The notes below the pieces were generated by a model. That model saw nothing but the letters and a program-made list of their open reading frames with translations, made no database searches and had not been told where the DNA came from. A stretch of 64,000 bases of DNA. It comes from CAVSRC01 sp963762605 (GTDB taxonomy: Bacteria > Pseudomonadota > Alphaproteobacteria > Rhizobiales > Kaistiaceae). Shown in pieces: positions 7,614 through 14,976 of the stretch. Every line of letters starts with the position of its first letter. Positions within the stretch are counted from its first letter, which is position 1. The stretch covers positions 1 to 64,000 of the forward strand of contig CAVXLJ010000018.1 of assembly GCA_963762605.1 (NCBI GenBank), written 5' to 3'. A program made the translations under genes and the position numbers.

Positions 7614-9275
7614 CTAAGGCCCTGCCGAAACGAGTGCTTTGATGCGGGCCTTGATGTTCTCATACTTAAGGCGAAGCAGGCTCTTGCCATTGTCTGTTAG
7701 GAGGCCGGTGTGTCCCACAACGTTTCGCACCGGCGCATACTCAATCGCGTCATGGGTAACCGACTGCTCGCCGGCATTACCCTTCTTCCCCTCGACCGTC
7801 ACGGCTAGGGCATCCATGCCGAGGTAGTCGATATCGGCCTTATTCTTGCGAATGTTGTAGCTCAAGTTCGCCCTAGCCTTTTTTGTTTCCTCATTCTTCC
7901 GCCAATCATCAGCCTCCAGCTTGACTCCTTTCGACAGCGGAAGATTTTGTTCGGCTATGTATCGGCGCGCTAAGTTTTCGGAAAGAAAGCAATCGACATA
8001 GGACTCAATATTAAACTCGGCGTCATCCCGAAGTTGGTCGAGCCAGTTGTCGACAACATCCCTTCTGGGGGAGGATGTGTCTGGCAGATATTCGTCCCTT
8101 GCTAACGTATAAAGGTCCCGTGCTTTTCGTTGTTTTTTGGTCTTTCTCGGGTTCTCTTCGTCGCCTTCTTTGCCGCGTAGAAGACGCAACTCATCCCACC
8201 TCTCGAAGATCGTTGGAAGGGCTTCTTCTTTGAGGTACTTGAGAAGCGCCGCGAAATCTTGATCTCCGTCAACGATACCTTCGCGACTGCTGGTGAACGG
8301 ATCGCTTCCCTTTTTGTCCATTTTGTTGAAGTGAATCTGTCCGTAGAGATAACTCTCGACGATTCTCTGTGACGGTATATGACGCAAAATATTCTTTTCA
8401 CGTAACCTGCCGTTCACGAAAAGATCCAAGGTCGCTCGTTCGTCTGTGCCGGTAATCTTCAGGTGCCGCGGCAATTCTACCGTAGCAATGAAGCCACTAA
8501 CGTTAAGTTCTGTAGTAAGTGCTAGCGGAGGGCTTTTCAGGAAGGTCAGCGCTTTGACGAAATCGTCCTGATACCTGTTTACTATCCAAACGAACTCGGT
8601 CTTTTCAGTGAGGTCCTTGAGGTCGTCAAGGCCGACCTTTTCGTCATTCACGTATATTGAAAATTTTGGATCAAAAATAGAAAATCTAAAATATAGAGCA
8701 ATCAGTTTTCGCGTGTGCGCGACTGAACTTCTTATTTGGTCTTTTGTGTGCTCGAAAACAATAATTGTTCCGGACTCGTGGCCCATCGATAGATTGTCGA
8801 TCAATTTAGAATCGGGTGTTTCGAGAGAATATTGATCCGGTGTTAGGTCGCGTGTGATTGCCTTATCAAGGCCGGAATTGTCGATTGTTCCTCCGACGTA
8901 ATCTTGGCCCTTCTTTTTCGAGAAGATGGTGATACGCTCAGCGCAAGATAATAGAGCTAGCTTCCCTATGCCCTTCGCGCCGATGAACGGGCGGTGCCCT
9001 TTGGTTTCCAATTGTCCGGAAGCTCGCTTGGTGTATCCAATCTTCAGAAATTTGTTCTGAAAATCGTCAGAATCCATGCCGGCGCCATCGTCTTTGATAG
9101 TGAACGTTCCTTTTTGGCCAAAGTTGATCCAGACATTGGTTGCGTCGGCGTCCCATGAATTTGAGATGGCTTCGCCCAACACGGTTATAGAGTTGCGATA
9201 GAGATTTCTGCCTAGGTGGTTCAGAACACTCAGCGAAATCTCGAAATTGAAGGATTTGCTAGGCGCTCGGGCCAT
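7614..9275 (-). CDS. MutL/MORC-like GHKL ATPase of a modification module
   Basis: About 553 residues with an N-terminal GHKL ATPase domain. The N-box is GEAISNSWDADA (E35, N39, D42), the next motif KDDGAGMD (D63-x-G-x-G), and the lid motif GAKGIGKLA (99-105). The rest (about 200-553) is charged and ends in KYENIKARIKAL; I recognise no nuclease or helicase in it. Such ATPases were described next to cytosine methylases and Vsr in restriction-modification-like operons and are relatives of eukaryotic MORC proteins. The chosen start (MARAPSKSF at 9275) overlaps the end of the methylase gene by 17 bp, suggesting translational coupling; a 14-residue longer form starts at 9317. Base composition is clearly lower in GC than the flanks, especially 8640-8790, a sign of transfer. 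Confidence 0.85.
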   Translation of the reverse strand: MARAPSKSFNFEISLSVLNHLGRNLYRNSITVLGEAISNSWDADATNVWINFGQKGTFTIKDDGAGMDSDDFQNKFLKIGYTKRASGQLETKGHRPFIGAKGIGKLALLSCAERITIFSKKKGQDYVGGTIDNSGLDKAITRDLTPDQYSLETPDSKLIDNLSMGHESGTIIVFEHTKDQIRSSVAHTRKLIALYFRFSIFDPKFSIYVNDEKVGLDDLKDLTEKTEFVWIVNRYQDDFVKALTFLKSPPLALTTELNVSGFIATVELPRHLKITGTDERATLDLFVNGRLREKNILRHIPSQRIVESYLYGQIHFNKMDKKGSDPFTSSREGIVDGDQDFAALLKYLKEEALPTIFERWDELRLLRGKEGDEENPRKTKKQRKARDLYTLARDEYLPDTSSPRRDVVDNWLDQLRDDAEFNIESYVDCFLSENLARRYIAEQNLPLSKGVKLEADDWRKNEETKKARANLSYNIRKNKADIDYLGMDALAVTVEGKKGNAGEQSVTHDAIEYAPVRNVVGHTGLLTDNGKSLLRLKYENIKARIKALVSAGP

Positions 9276-10353
9276 CTTGAGTTTCCGATTTGTAGGATCG
9301 CACGATCGCGTCGCCAATCGCTTCGGCGAGCTTTACGGGAACGGCATTTCCTATCCAGCGCCCGACCTCCTTGAACGAAAGCGTCTCGTCTCGGGGCAGG
9401 AACTCATAAGACTGCGGAAAGGATTGTAGTATCGCCGCTTCTCTCAAAGTTATCGCCCGATTTTGCTCCGGGTGACCGAAACGTCCGTTTCCGAACCCGA
9501 AACACTGTGTTGTCATTGTTGGTGAGGGCTGATCCCAAGCCATTCGAGCGTACACGCCCGGATAGGTCTTTCCGGATTTTCGGCGATGACAGGCTGCCCG
9601 CAAATCCAATGGCCAGTCTCGCCAGGTCCCGCCAGGTTTTGAGGCTTTAATTCGCTGAAGGTTAAGTGGTGCCAGCGAGGCTGACGTGTGAAGCGGGTCG
9701 TTGGGGTCGGTTTCGCCAGCTTCGAGCTCCGGCAAATTTGCGATCGCGTCGCGCACGGTCTGAAACGGCTTGTTGTCGGCTTTCAGGGCCGAAGGTTGTA
9801 CCCCCTTGGAGGCGATGACGACGAGGCGGCGTCGTCTCTGCGGAACACCGAAATCCTCGCAACGCGCCACAACAGAGCTGACCTGATATCCTGCATCTTC
9901 AAGGATTTTGCAGAACCTCCGGAATACGCGCCCCTCCTTGTATCGCAGCAGCGACGGGACATTCTCCATCGTCACAAAATCAGGTTGTATATTCGCTGCT
10001 AGTTTGGCGAAGGTCGTGACGAGTGCCCATTGAGGATCTTCGTCATAACGTTGTTTGTATGTCGAAAATGGTTGGCAGGGCGCGCATCCTGCCAGAACAG
10101 ATGGAACCAGTCCGGAAAAATGAGCCTTAATCTCAGTGGCACTGAGGTTTGCGACGTCCCTTGCATGGAAAATAGCGTCATTGTTCTTTTCGAAGGCGTA
10201 CTTGCATCGGACGTCGGTATCGTATCCGGCAACAATCTTGAAGCCAGCCCGCTTCAGCCCGTGACTTAAGGCGCCGACGCCGCAAAAGAGATCAACAACT
10301 TCTCCGCACGCAGCTGCTCCGGCGTCCTTCTTTTGTTTTTTCTTGCTCGTCAT
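9259..10353 (-). CDS. dcm: DNA (cytosine-5-)-methyltransferase
   Basis: A complete 364-residue C5 DNA methylase. Motif I is VVDLFCGVGALSHGL (19-32, AdoMet binding), motif IV GCAPCQPF with catalytic Cys93, motif VI ENVPSL (E130), motif VIII GVPQRRRRLVVIAS, and motif X IGNAVPVKLAEAIG near the C-terminus. The target-recognition region lies between VIII and X (about 185-325), and its specificity cannot be read from sequence. It is the first gene of the leftward block methylase-ATPase-vsr. No restriction endonuclease is recognisable in the block, so it is either a solitary or replaced modification system, or the ATPase/Vsr pair does the discriminating. Composition is AT-richer than the chromosome around it. 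Confidence 0.95.
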   Translation of the reverse strand: MTSKKKQKKDAGAAACGEVVDLFCGVGALSHGLKRAGFKIVAGYDTDVRCKYAFEKNNDAIFHARDVANLSATEIKAHFSGLVPSVLAGCAPCQPFSTYKQRYDEDPQWALVTTFAKLAANIQPDFVTMENVPSLLRYKEGRVFRRFCKILEDAGYQVSSVVARCEDFGVPQRRRRLVVIASKGVQPSALKADNKPFQTVRDAIANLPELEAGETDPNDPLHTSASLAPLNLQRIKASKPGGTWRDWPLDLRAACHRRKSGKTYPGVYARMAWDQPSPTMTTQCFGFGNGRFGHPEQNRAITLREAAILQSFPQSYEFLPRDETLSFKEVGRWIGNAVPVKLAEAIGDAIVRSYKSETQDGPSA

Positions 10354-10392
10354 CGCCCTTCGAATAGCCCAGCCATATTAAATCGTATCACA

Positions 10393-10413
10393 TTGCTCGC
10401 CTCTTGCGAGCAA
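10393..10413. promoter_or_regulatory. Inverted repeat upstream of the methyltransferase gene
   Basis: TTGCTCGC-ctctt-GCGAGCAA, a perfect 8-bp inverted repeat 40-60 bp upstream of the methylase start. The position suits an operator or a 5' UTR hairpin; autoregulation by the methylase is a possible but untested role. Confidence 0.5.
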
Positions 10414-10465
10414 GAGGTTTGGCGATGCCCGCCTTTGGTTTGTAAGGACGCGACCCTGGGCCCGC

Positions 10466-10496
10466 AACGGGAATATCTCACCAACTTATTCCCGTT
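10466..10496. promoter_or_regulatory. Second inverted repeat upstream of the methyltransferase gene
   Basis: AACGGGAATA (10466-10475) and TATTCCCGTT (10487-10496), a perfect 10-bp inverted repeat with an 11-base spacer. It lies about 115-145 bp upstream of the methylase. It may be an operator, or the end of a transcript arriving from the right. Confidence 0.5.
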
Positions 10497-10843
10497 CTCT
10501 ACCCCATGAGACACTGTGCTCATCCTCGCTCGGATAGAGGGGCGTCTCCGGAGGCGTCTTAAGATGGAGCGGGGTGCGGCGCCTGCGGCTGCTCCGTCTG
10601 GAGCGCCGGCGCGGGTAGACAGTCCCGCGTCGGCCGGGTTCGCAACCCGGTGCCCCGGGAGGCCTCCGCGTGGGCCCGTCCGCCGGCATTGCGACCGGCT
10701 GTGGCTCTCGACCACCCTAAGCCCGCTGGGTTCAAAACCGCGCTTGGCGTGAAGCGGCGCGGGGCCAGGCAGCGGACCGGCGATGAGCCGGTAGCGCACC
10801 GTTCATCCGGCGGAGTTCGGGTGCGGAGGTGAAAAACCGCCGC

Positions 10844-10935
10844 GGCGGGCGCTCGGCTGAGCGCCACCAAACGGACTACCGATGAGGCACCCATCGAGCG
10901 CCCGCCACCCCTCGCATTCTCAATAGGATGCGAGG
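10844..10935. other. Two adjacent strong hairpins, candidate structured RNA or terminator
   Basis: GGCGGGCGCTCG (10844-10855) pairs perfectly with CGAGCGCCCGCC (10895-10906). The 39-base loop itself contains CGATG-aggcacc-CATCG. Three bases on, CCTCGCAT (10910-10917) pairs with ATGCGAGG (10928-10935). No long T-run follows on either strand. Such stacked stems are unusual in plain spacer DNA. No Rfam family is recognised by eye. Confidence 0.45.
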
Positions 10936-11008
10936 CGTTCTTTGAAATCCGCATCACCCGGCCACTGTGTGGCGCGGGAAGGAGAAGCCGTGTCCCGGAC
11001 GCACCGCC

Positions 11009-11542
11009 TCACAGACACATGAGCAGAGCCGGCGTCTGGCCGTTGTGGGTATGGGCGCCGAGCACGCGGCCCTTGATCGACAGCTGGCTGCCGTCGGCCG
11101 GGTGGAGGGCGGGGCAATAGAGCTGAATGGACAAGGCCGGCGGGACGCTGCGGCTGACGATGTCGGCATCGACGCAGAACGGCGTGGTCAGCCTGAGAAG
11201 CGTCGCCCGGCGTGCGAGGTCGTTGATCGGATCGCGGACGACGCCGTCATCAACCGGGGCGACCTTGGCGAAATACTGGCCGGTCAGCGTCACGATCTCG
11301 CCATAGCGGAAGCATTCCGCGGCGTTGGCCGAAGCCGACCAGGCGATGGCCGCCAGAGCCACCATCAGGACGACCGGCAGGCCGATCGGCGGCCGGCCGC
11401 GCGTCAGCCAGCGGAGCAGGCCGTCATGGACCCGCGTCGTGATCGGCACTCTTGGCAGGAAATGGCCGCGCCAACCGTTCAACCGGCGCATCACCTGGTG
11501 ATAGACGAGCGACACCTTGCCGTCCTTGCCGGTCACGCTCAT
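11009..11542 (-). CDS. Membrane-anchored protein with DUF4431-like C-terminus
   Basis: A 177-residue hypothetical protein. One hydrophobic helix (PIGLPVVLMVALAAIAWSASANA, about 52-74) follows a basic N-terminus, so the rest is probably periplasmic or, if cleaved, secreted. The C-terminal half (YGEIVTLTGQYF ... LSIKGRVLGAHTHNGQTPALLMC) resembles the small DUF4431 domain, where a G-x-L strand and a HTxHxTPVL-like end are typical. Its ATG overlaps the stop of the next small gene by four bases (ATGA), so the two are likely co-translated. Function unknown. Confidence 0.6.
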   Translation of the reverse strand: MSVTGKDGKVSLVYHQVMRRLNGWRGHFLPRVPITTRVHDGLLRWLTRGRPPIGLPVVLMVALAAIAWSASANAAECFRYGEIVTLTGQYFAKVAPVDDGVVRDPINDLARRATLLRLTTPFCVDADIVSRSVPPALSIQLYCPALHPADGSQLSIKGRVLGAHTHNGQTPALLMCL

Positions 11543-11727
11543 TGCAGGTCGCTTTCGGCAACCACACGATCGTAACGTTCAAGGTCGCTCTTGATGACGT
11601 ACCAGGGTTCACCGTTGCTGACCGGACGACGGGCGACGATGCGGTAGCGGCCGGTGGCGGCCGTGCGGGTTCGATCCTCGTTGGTGAAGAGGATCATTTC
11701 TCCGACGGCGTATTTGTGTTCGTTCAT
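11539..11727 (-). CDS. Small conserved rhizobial protein of unknown function
   Basis: 62 residues from MNEHKYAVGEMILFTNEDRT to ERYDRVVAESDLQ. The pattern (KYxVGxxV.F, then GxYxIVxxxP, Y.IKSD.E.hdRVV.ES.L) is that of a small soluble protein very common in rhizobia with no known role. A longer frame starts at 11766, but homology begins at the Met at 11727. It is upstream of and overlaps the DUF4431-like gene by four bases. Confidence 0.65.
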   Translation of the reverse strand: MNEHKYAVGEMILFTNEDRTRTAATGRYRIVARRPVSNGEPWYVIKSDLERYDRVVAESDLQ

Positions 11728-11848
11728 GGCGTGGATCGCTTTCTCTGTCGACAATTGCCTGTGCATTGTCCTCCCTCGCCCAGGCGGTGAACCGAGCCGG
11801 CGAAGAACGCCGGCTCATTCAGGCGAAACGCATTTTCTGTTGGCGGGC

Positions 11849-12199
11849 TCAGGCGCTGGTGGTCAGGATCCTGGCGCAGGAATCGGCGACGCCATCGACG
11901 GGAGCCTTGCTGCCGGGCATCGTTGCCCAGCCGCCGTTGATGATGTAGTCGGCTTGATTGTAGCTGCGCTCCGCCTTGAGTTCGGCGAGTTTGCTTTCGG
12001 CATCCGTCTGGTCGCGAAACTGCATCGCGCATATCGGGGCCAACGCAGCAATGACCGCCGTCCTGGCGCTCTGCCGTGCGGCGTCTGCGGAACTGCCGCC
12101 CGTCACCCAACCGCCCCAGGTGAACCCGATGACCGCCAGAGCGACGGCGCCGCCGATGGCACCCCAGGCCGCCGGTTTCACTTCCATTGGAATCTTCAT
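11849..12199 (-). CDS. Small single-pass membrane protein, hypothetical
   Basis: 116 residues with one transmembrane helix (AAWGAIGGAVALAVIGFTWGGWV, about 9-31) and a soluble tail with the pattern AVIAALAPICAMQF, LAELKAERSYNQADYIINGGWATMPGS and a C-terminal CARIL. It resembles an uncharacterised rhizobial family in which the tail is extracytoplasmic. The start at 12199 (MKIPMEVK) has a good ribosome binding site, GAAGGAAG, seven bases upstream; a longer start at 12229 is less likely. Confidence 0.6.
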   Translation of the reverse strand: MKIPMEVKPAAWGAIGGAVALAVIGFTWGGWVTGGSSADAARQSARTAVIAALAPICAMQFRDQTDAESKLAELKAERSYNQADYIINGGWATMPGSKAPVDGVADSCARILTTSA

Positions 12200-12290
12200 G
12201 TCACTTCCTTCTCGGTTGTGCGGTTTCAATTCCCGCTGGCGGGCAGGACGGTCGCGTGAGCGTGCACCGTGCTGGCCGCTGCCCGGGTCG

Positions 12291-12575
12291 TCATGCGGTT
12301 GCGACCCGCGAGAATTGATCGCCGGTCAGTGTGTAGGAGCCGTGATGCTGGCGCGGCGCGTAGACCCTGGCCGCAACGGCGAAGATGCGCTCTCGCGCGT
12401 CGTCGAACGCGGCCAGGATCGCCTCCTCGGTGTTTTTCGTTTTGGGATAGAGGATGAAGATCGCATCCGCCTCGAGGAAGAAAGATACCTCCATCGCGCT
12501 GTCGTGACCCCAGAAGCGAATGCGGTGCCAGTCGGCGTCGTAGCTGCGGCTTGGATTGGGGAAACTCAGGCTCAT
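12291..12575 (-). CDS. DUF1488 family protein
   Basis: 94 residues. The opening MSLSFPNPSRSYDADWHRIRFWGHDSAMEVSFFLEADAI is diagnostic of DUF1488, a small soluble family found mainly in rhizobia and relatives, of unknown function. The length is complete. No operon partner is evident; the next gene leftward is 92 bp away on the same strand. Confidence 0.85.
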   Translation of the reverse strand: MSLSFPNPSRSYDADWHRIRFWGHDSAMEVSFFLEADAIFILYPKTKNTEEAILAAFDDARERIFAVAARVYAPRQHHGSYTLTGDQFSRVATA

Positions 12576-12806
12576 GGTCGACGTCCTGCGGAAGGCTCAG
12601 GGGGGCGGCGCTCCCCCTGGAAATGTCGTTTCGGTCACGCCTTTGCCGGGGCGTCTGCGGGATCAGCGAAGAAGTATCGGCCACCAGGAAGTGCCTTTTG
12701 AGTGGGTCGGCTCATGAATTTTCTGCGACGATGGCAACGTAATACCCAGAAAAAATACTGAAAGCTGCGCAGTGAAAATACACACGCCGCGATATTTCAT
12801 TAGAAT

Positions 12807-12821
12807 CTTCTAGTCTAGAAG
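12807..12821. promoter_or_regulatory. 15-bp palindrome CTTCTAG-t-CTAGAAG
   Basis: A perfect 7-bp inverted repeat with a one-base centre in the AT-rich patch, 45 bp from a second, longer palindrome. It looks like an operator half of a paired site. Confidence 0.45.
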
Positions 12822-12865
12822 GGAAAATATTATCAGAAATGTCTTTGCGATGCCACCGAAATTCC

Positions 12866-12883
12866 CTGTTCAATATTGAACAG
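12866..12883. promoter_or_regulatory. 18-bp perfect palindrome
   Basis: CTGTTCAATATTGAACAG is fully self-complementary over 18 bp, which is unlikely by chance and typical of a dimeric regulator site (TetR or MarR style). The nearest genes are DUF1488 (leftward) and clc (rightward), each about 290 bp away, so the regulated gene is unclear. Confidence 0.5.
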
Positions 12884-13167
12884 TGTTTCGCGTACGTGCC
12901 CCGGAAAGAAAATCTGTTCCCCGCTCCGGACGCCACGCGATGAGACGTTCATCCTGCGCTCACGCGGGGGCGCCGTCCGGGGGCGTTCCGTGCAGTGGAG
13001 CGGGGTGCGGCACCCGCGGCCGCCGGTGCCCGGTTGCGGCCGAGCAGCAACGCGGCGCACCGGCTCGCAAACCCCGGCGAGCCCGCGAAAAACCGCACTC
13101 CTCTTGACCAGATCGCGTCAAGGGTGCAGGAGGTCGCCACCATCCTGCCGCCCCCAACGAAAGCCAA

Positions 13168-14976
13168 ATGACCGACACGCCCCTCACGCCCCCGGCCGCC
13201 GCATCCGCGGAGTTCGAGGGGGAAGACCGCACCATATCGCTCCCCGTCCTCGTCATCCTCGCCTTCCTCATCGGCATCGTCGCGGCGCTGGGCGCGGTGT
13301 TCTTCCGCTACCTGATCGCGGTCATTCACAACGGGCTCTTCCTCGGCAAGTTCAGCTTCCTATACGACGCCAACCTGTTCGATCCGCCCACTCCGTGGGG
13401 GCCGTTCATCATCCTGGTGCCGATCATCGGCGGCCTGATCGTGGTCTGGCTGGTGGAGACCTTCGCACCCGAGGCCAAGGGCCACGGCGTGCCGGAGGTC
13501 ATGTTCGCCATCTACCACAACAAGGGCAACGTGCGCGGCATCGTCGCCGTGATCAAATCGTTCGCCTCGGCGCTGTCGATCGGCACCGGTGCCTCGGTCG
13601 GCCGCGAGGGACCGATCATCCAGATCGGTGCGTCCTTCGGCTCGACGCTGGCGCGCCGGCTGCGGCTGGCCCGCTGGCAGAAGATCACCATGATTGCCGC
13701 AGGCGCCGGCGCCGGCATCGCCGCCACCTTCAACACGCCGCTCGGTGGCGTGCTGTTCGCGGTCGAGCTGCTGCTGCCGGAACTGTCGAATCGTACCTTC
13801 CTGCCGGTGGTGGTGGCGACCACCACGGCAACCTCGCTGGCGCGCTATGTCTTCGGGCTGTCGCCCGCCTTCTTCGTGCCGGAGGCGGCGCTTGCCGGCG
13901 GTTTCACCATCAGCAATCCGCTGGTTCTGGCCGGCTTCGGCTTGCTCGGGCTTGCCGCCGGCGTTGCCTCCTGGGGGTTCATCAGGTTCCTGGCGTGGTG
14001 CGAGGACGTCTTCCCCAAGCTGCCGGGCAATGTCTATACGCAGAACATCGTCGGCATGCTCATCATTGGCGTGCTGTTCTACGCCTTCATGCTGACCACC
14101 GGTCACGGCCAGACCGATGGCGTCGGCTACGCCACCATCCAGTCGGTGCTCGAGGGCGGCACCACCGGCCTGCTGCTGCTGGTGCTCTTGTTTGTGGCCA
14201 AGCTGTTTGCGACCTCGATCAGCCTGGGCTCGGGCGCCTCGGGCGGCATCTTCTCGCCGTCGCTGTTCATCGGCGCCACGCTTGGCGGGGCCTTCGGCAC
14301 GCTGGGCGCCTTCCTCTTTCCCCATTCGGGTTTTTCGGTCGTCGAGTTCGCGGTGGTCGGCATGGGGGCCATCGTCGGCGGGGCGACCGGCGCCTCGATG
14401 ACGGCGATCGTGATGATCTTCGAGATGACCCGCGACTACAACGTCATCGTGCCGCTGGTGCTGGCCGTGGCGCTGGCCACCGGCACCCGGCGGGCGCTCA
14501 TCACCGAGAACATCTACACCATCAAGCTGCGCCACCGTGGCAAGCCGATCCCGGTCAACCGCCACACCAACATGTATCTGGTGCGCCAGGCACGCGAGCT
14601 GATGAACAAGGATTTCATGGTCCTGCCGATCGACACGCCGATCGCCGATGCTCTGGCCAAGCTGGCCGATCGCCCGGGCGCCCACATCATCGTCTCGGAC
14701 GGCCCGCGCATCGCCGGCGTGGCGCGGCTCACCGCCGGCTCCTATGCGCCCGACCGCTATGCCGGCCAGACGCTGGAAAGCATCACGGCGGACAATTTCG
14801 TCGTCTCGCAGGACAGCACCATCCTCAACACGGTCATCAGCCGCATGAACCGGCGCAGCCGCAACTTCTGCATCGTGGTGAACGATCGCGCGCGCATCCC
14901 GCGGGCGGAGGATGTGGTCGGCGTGATTGCGGCCAGCGAAATAGCCAATGCGGTGATCACCAACCACTACGCCTGA
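13168..14976 (+). CDS. ClC-family chloride channel/transporter with CBS domains
   Basis: A 602-residue ClC protein. The signature GTGASVGREGPIIQIG (about 138-153) carries the gating glutamate, which in this family marks H+/Cl- exchange, and SGASGGIFSPSLFIGA is the second filter motif. The first filter motif is GHGVPEVM in place of the classical GSGIPE, so anion preference could differ from E. coli ClcA. About ten hydrophobic helices are followed by a cytoplasmic CBS pair (about 470-600; MNKDFMVLPIDTPIADALAKL and ADNFVVSQDSTILNTVISRM), which may sense nucleotides. It overlaps the end of the convergent DMT gene by 10 bp. Role: anion balance or acid tolerance. Confidence 0.92.
   Translation: MTDTPLTPPAAASAEFEGEDRTISLPVLVILAFLIGIVAALGAVFFRYLIAVIHNGLFLGKFSFLYDANLFDPPTPWGPFIILVPIIGGLIVVWLVETFAPEAKGHGVPEVMFAIYHNKGNVRGIVAVIKSFASALSIGTGASVGREGPIIQIGASFGSTLARRLRLARWQKITMIAAGAGAGIAATFNTPLGGVLFAVELLLPELSNRTFLPVVVATTTATSLARYVFGLSPAFFVPEAALAGGFTISNPLVLAGFGLLGLAAGVASWGFIRFLAWCEDVFPKLPGNVYTQNIVGMLIIGVLFYAFMLTTGHGQTDGVGYATIQSVLEGGTTGLLLLVLLFVAKLFATSISLGSGASGGIFSPSLFIGATLGGAFGTLGAFLFPHSGFSVVEFAVVGMGAIVGGATGASMTAIVMIFEMTRDYNVIVPLVLAVALATGTRRALITENIYTIKLRHRGKPIPVNRHTNMYLVRQARELMNKDFMVLPIDTPIADALAKLADRPGAHIIVSDGPRIAGVARLTAGSYAPDRYAGQTLESITADNFVVSQDSTILNTVISRMNRRSRNFCIVVNDRARIPRAEDVVGVIAASEIANAVITNHYA

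Larger units (their letters stand above)
10354..11008. other. Non-coding stretch right of the methylase block
   Basis: About 650 bp in which I see no credible gene; the open frames have Arg/Pro-rich, shadow-like translations. It holds the two operator-like repeats near the methylase, a segment around 10563-10590 sharing TGGAGCGGGGTGCGGC with 12993-13010, and two strong adjacent hairpins at 10844-10935. Composition returns to high GC by about 10540, so the right edge of the AT-rich block falls near 10500. Confidence 0.6.
12576..13167. other. Non-coding stretch with an AT-rich patch and palindromes
   Basis: About 590 bp without a credible gene between divergent DUF1488 and clc genes. The part 12715-12900 is strikingly AT-rich for this genome and contains two perfect palindromes. 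The part 12950-13030 is GC-rich and shares a 16-bp word and flanking similarity with 10563-10590. Near the clc gene, CTTGAC (13103-13108) and GTCAAG (13117-13122) form a small inverted repeat that could also be a -35 element. Confidence 0.55.

Noticed and set aside
10350..10957. Open frames and tRNA-like GGGTTCGCAACCC and GGGTTCAAAACC words right of the methylase
   Set aside because: Neither word fits the T-loop consensus and no acceptor or anticodon stems could be built; the frames have no coding character.
12712..12936. A 74-codon minus-strand frame in the AT-rich patch
   Set aside because: It spans both palindromes, has no ribosome binding site or family features, and the composition suggests regulatory DNA.
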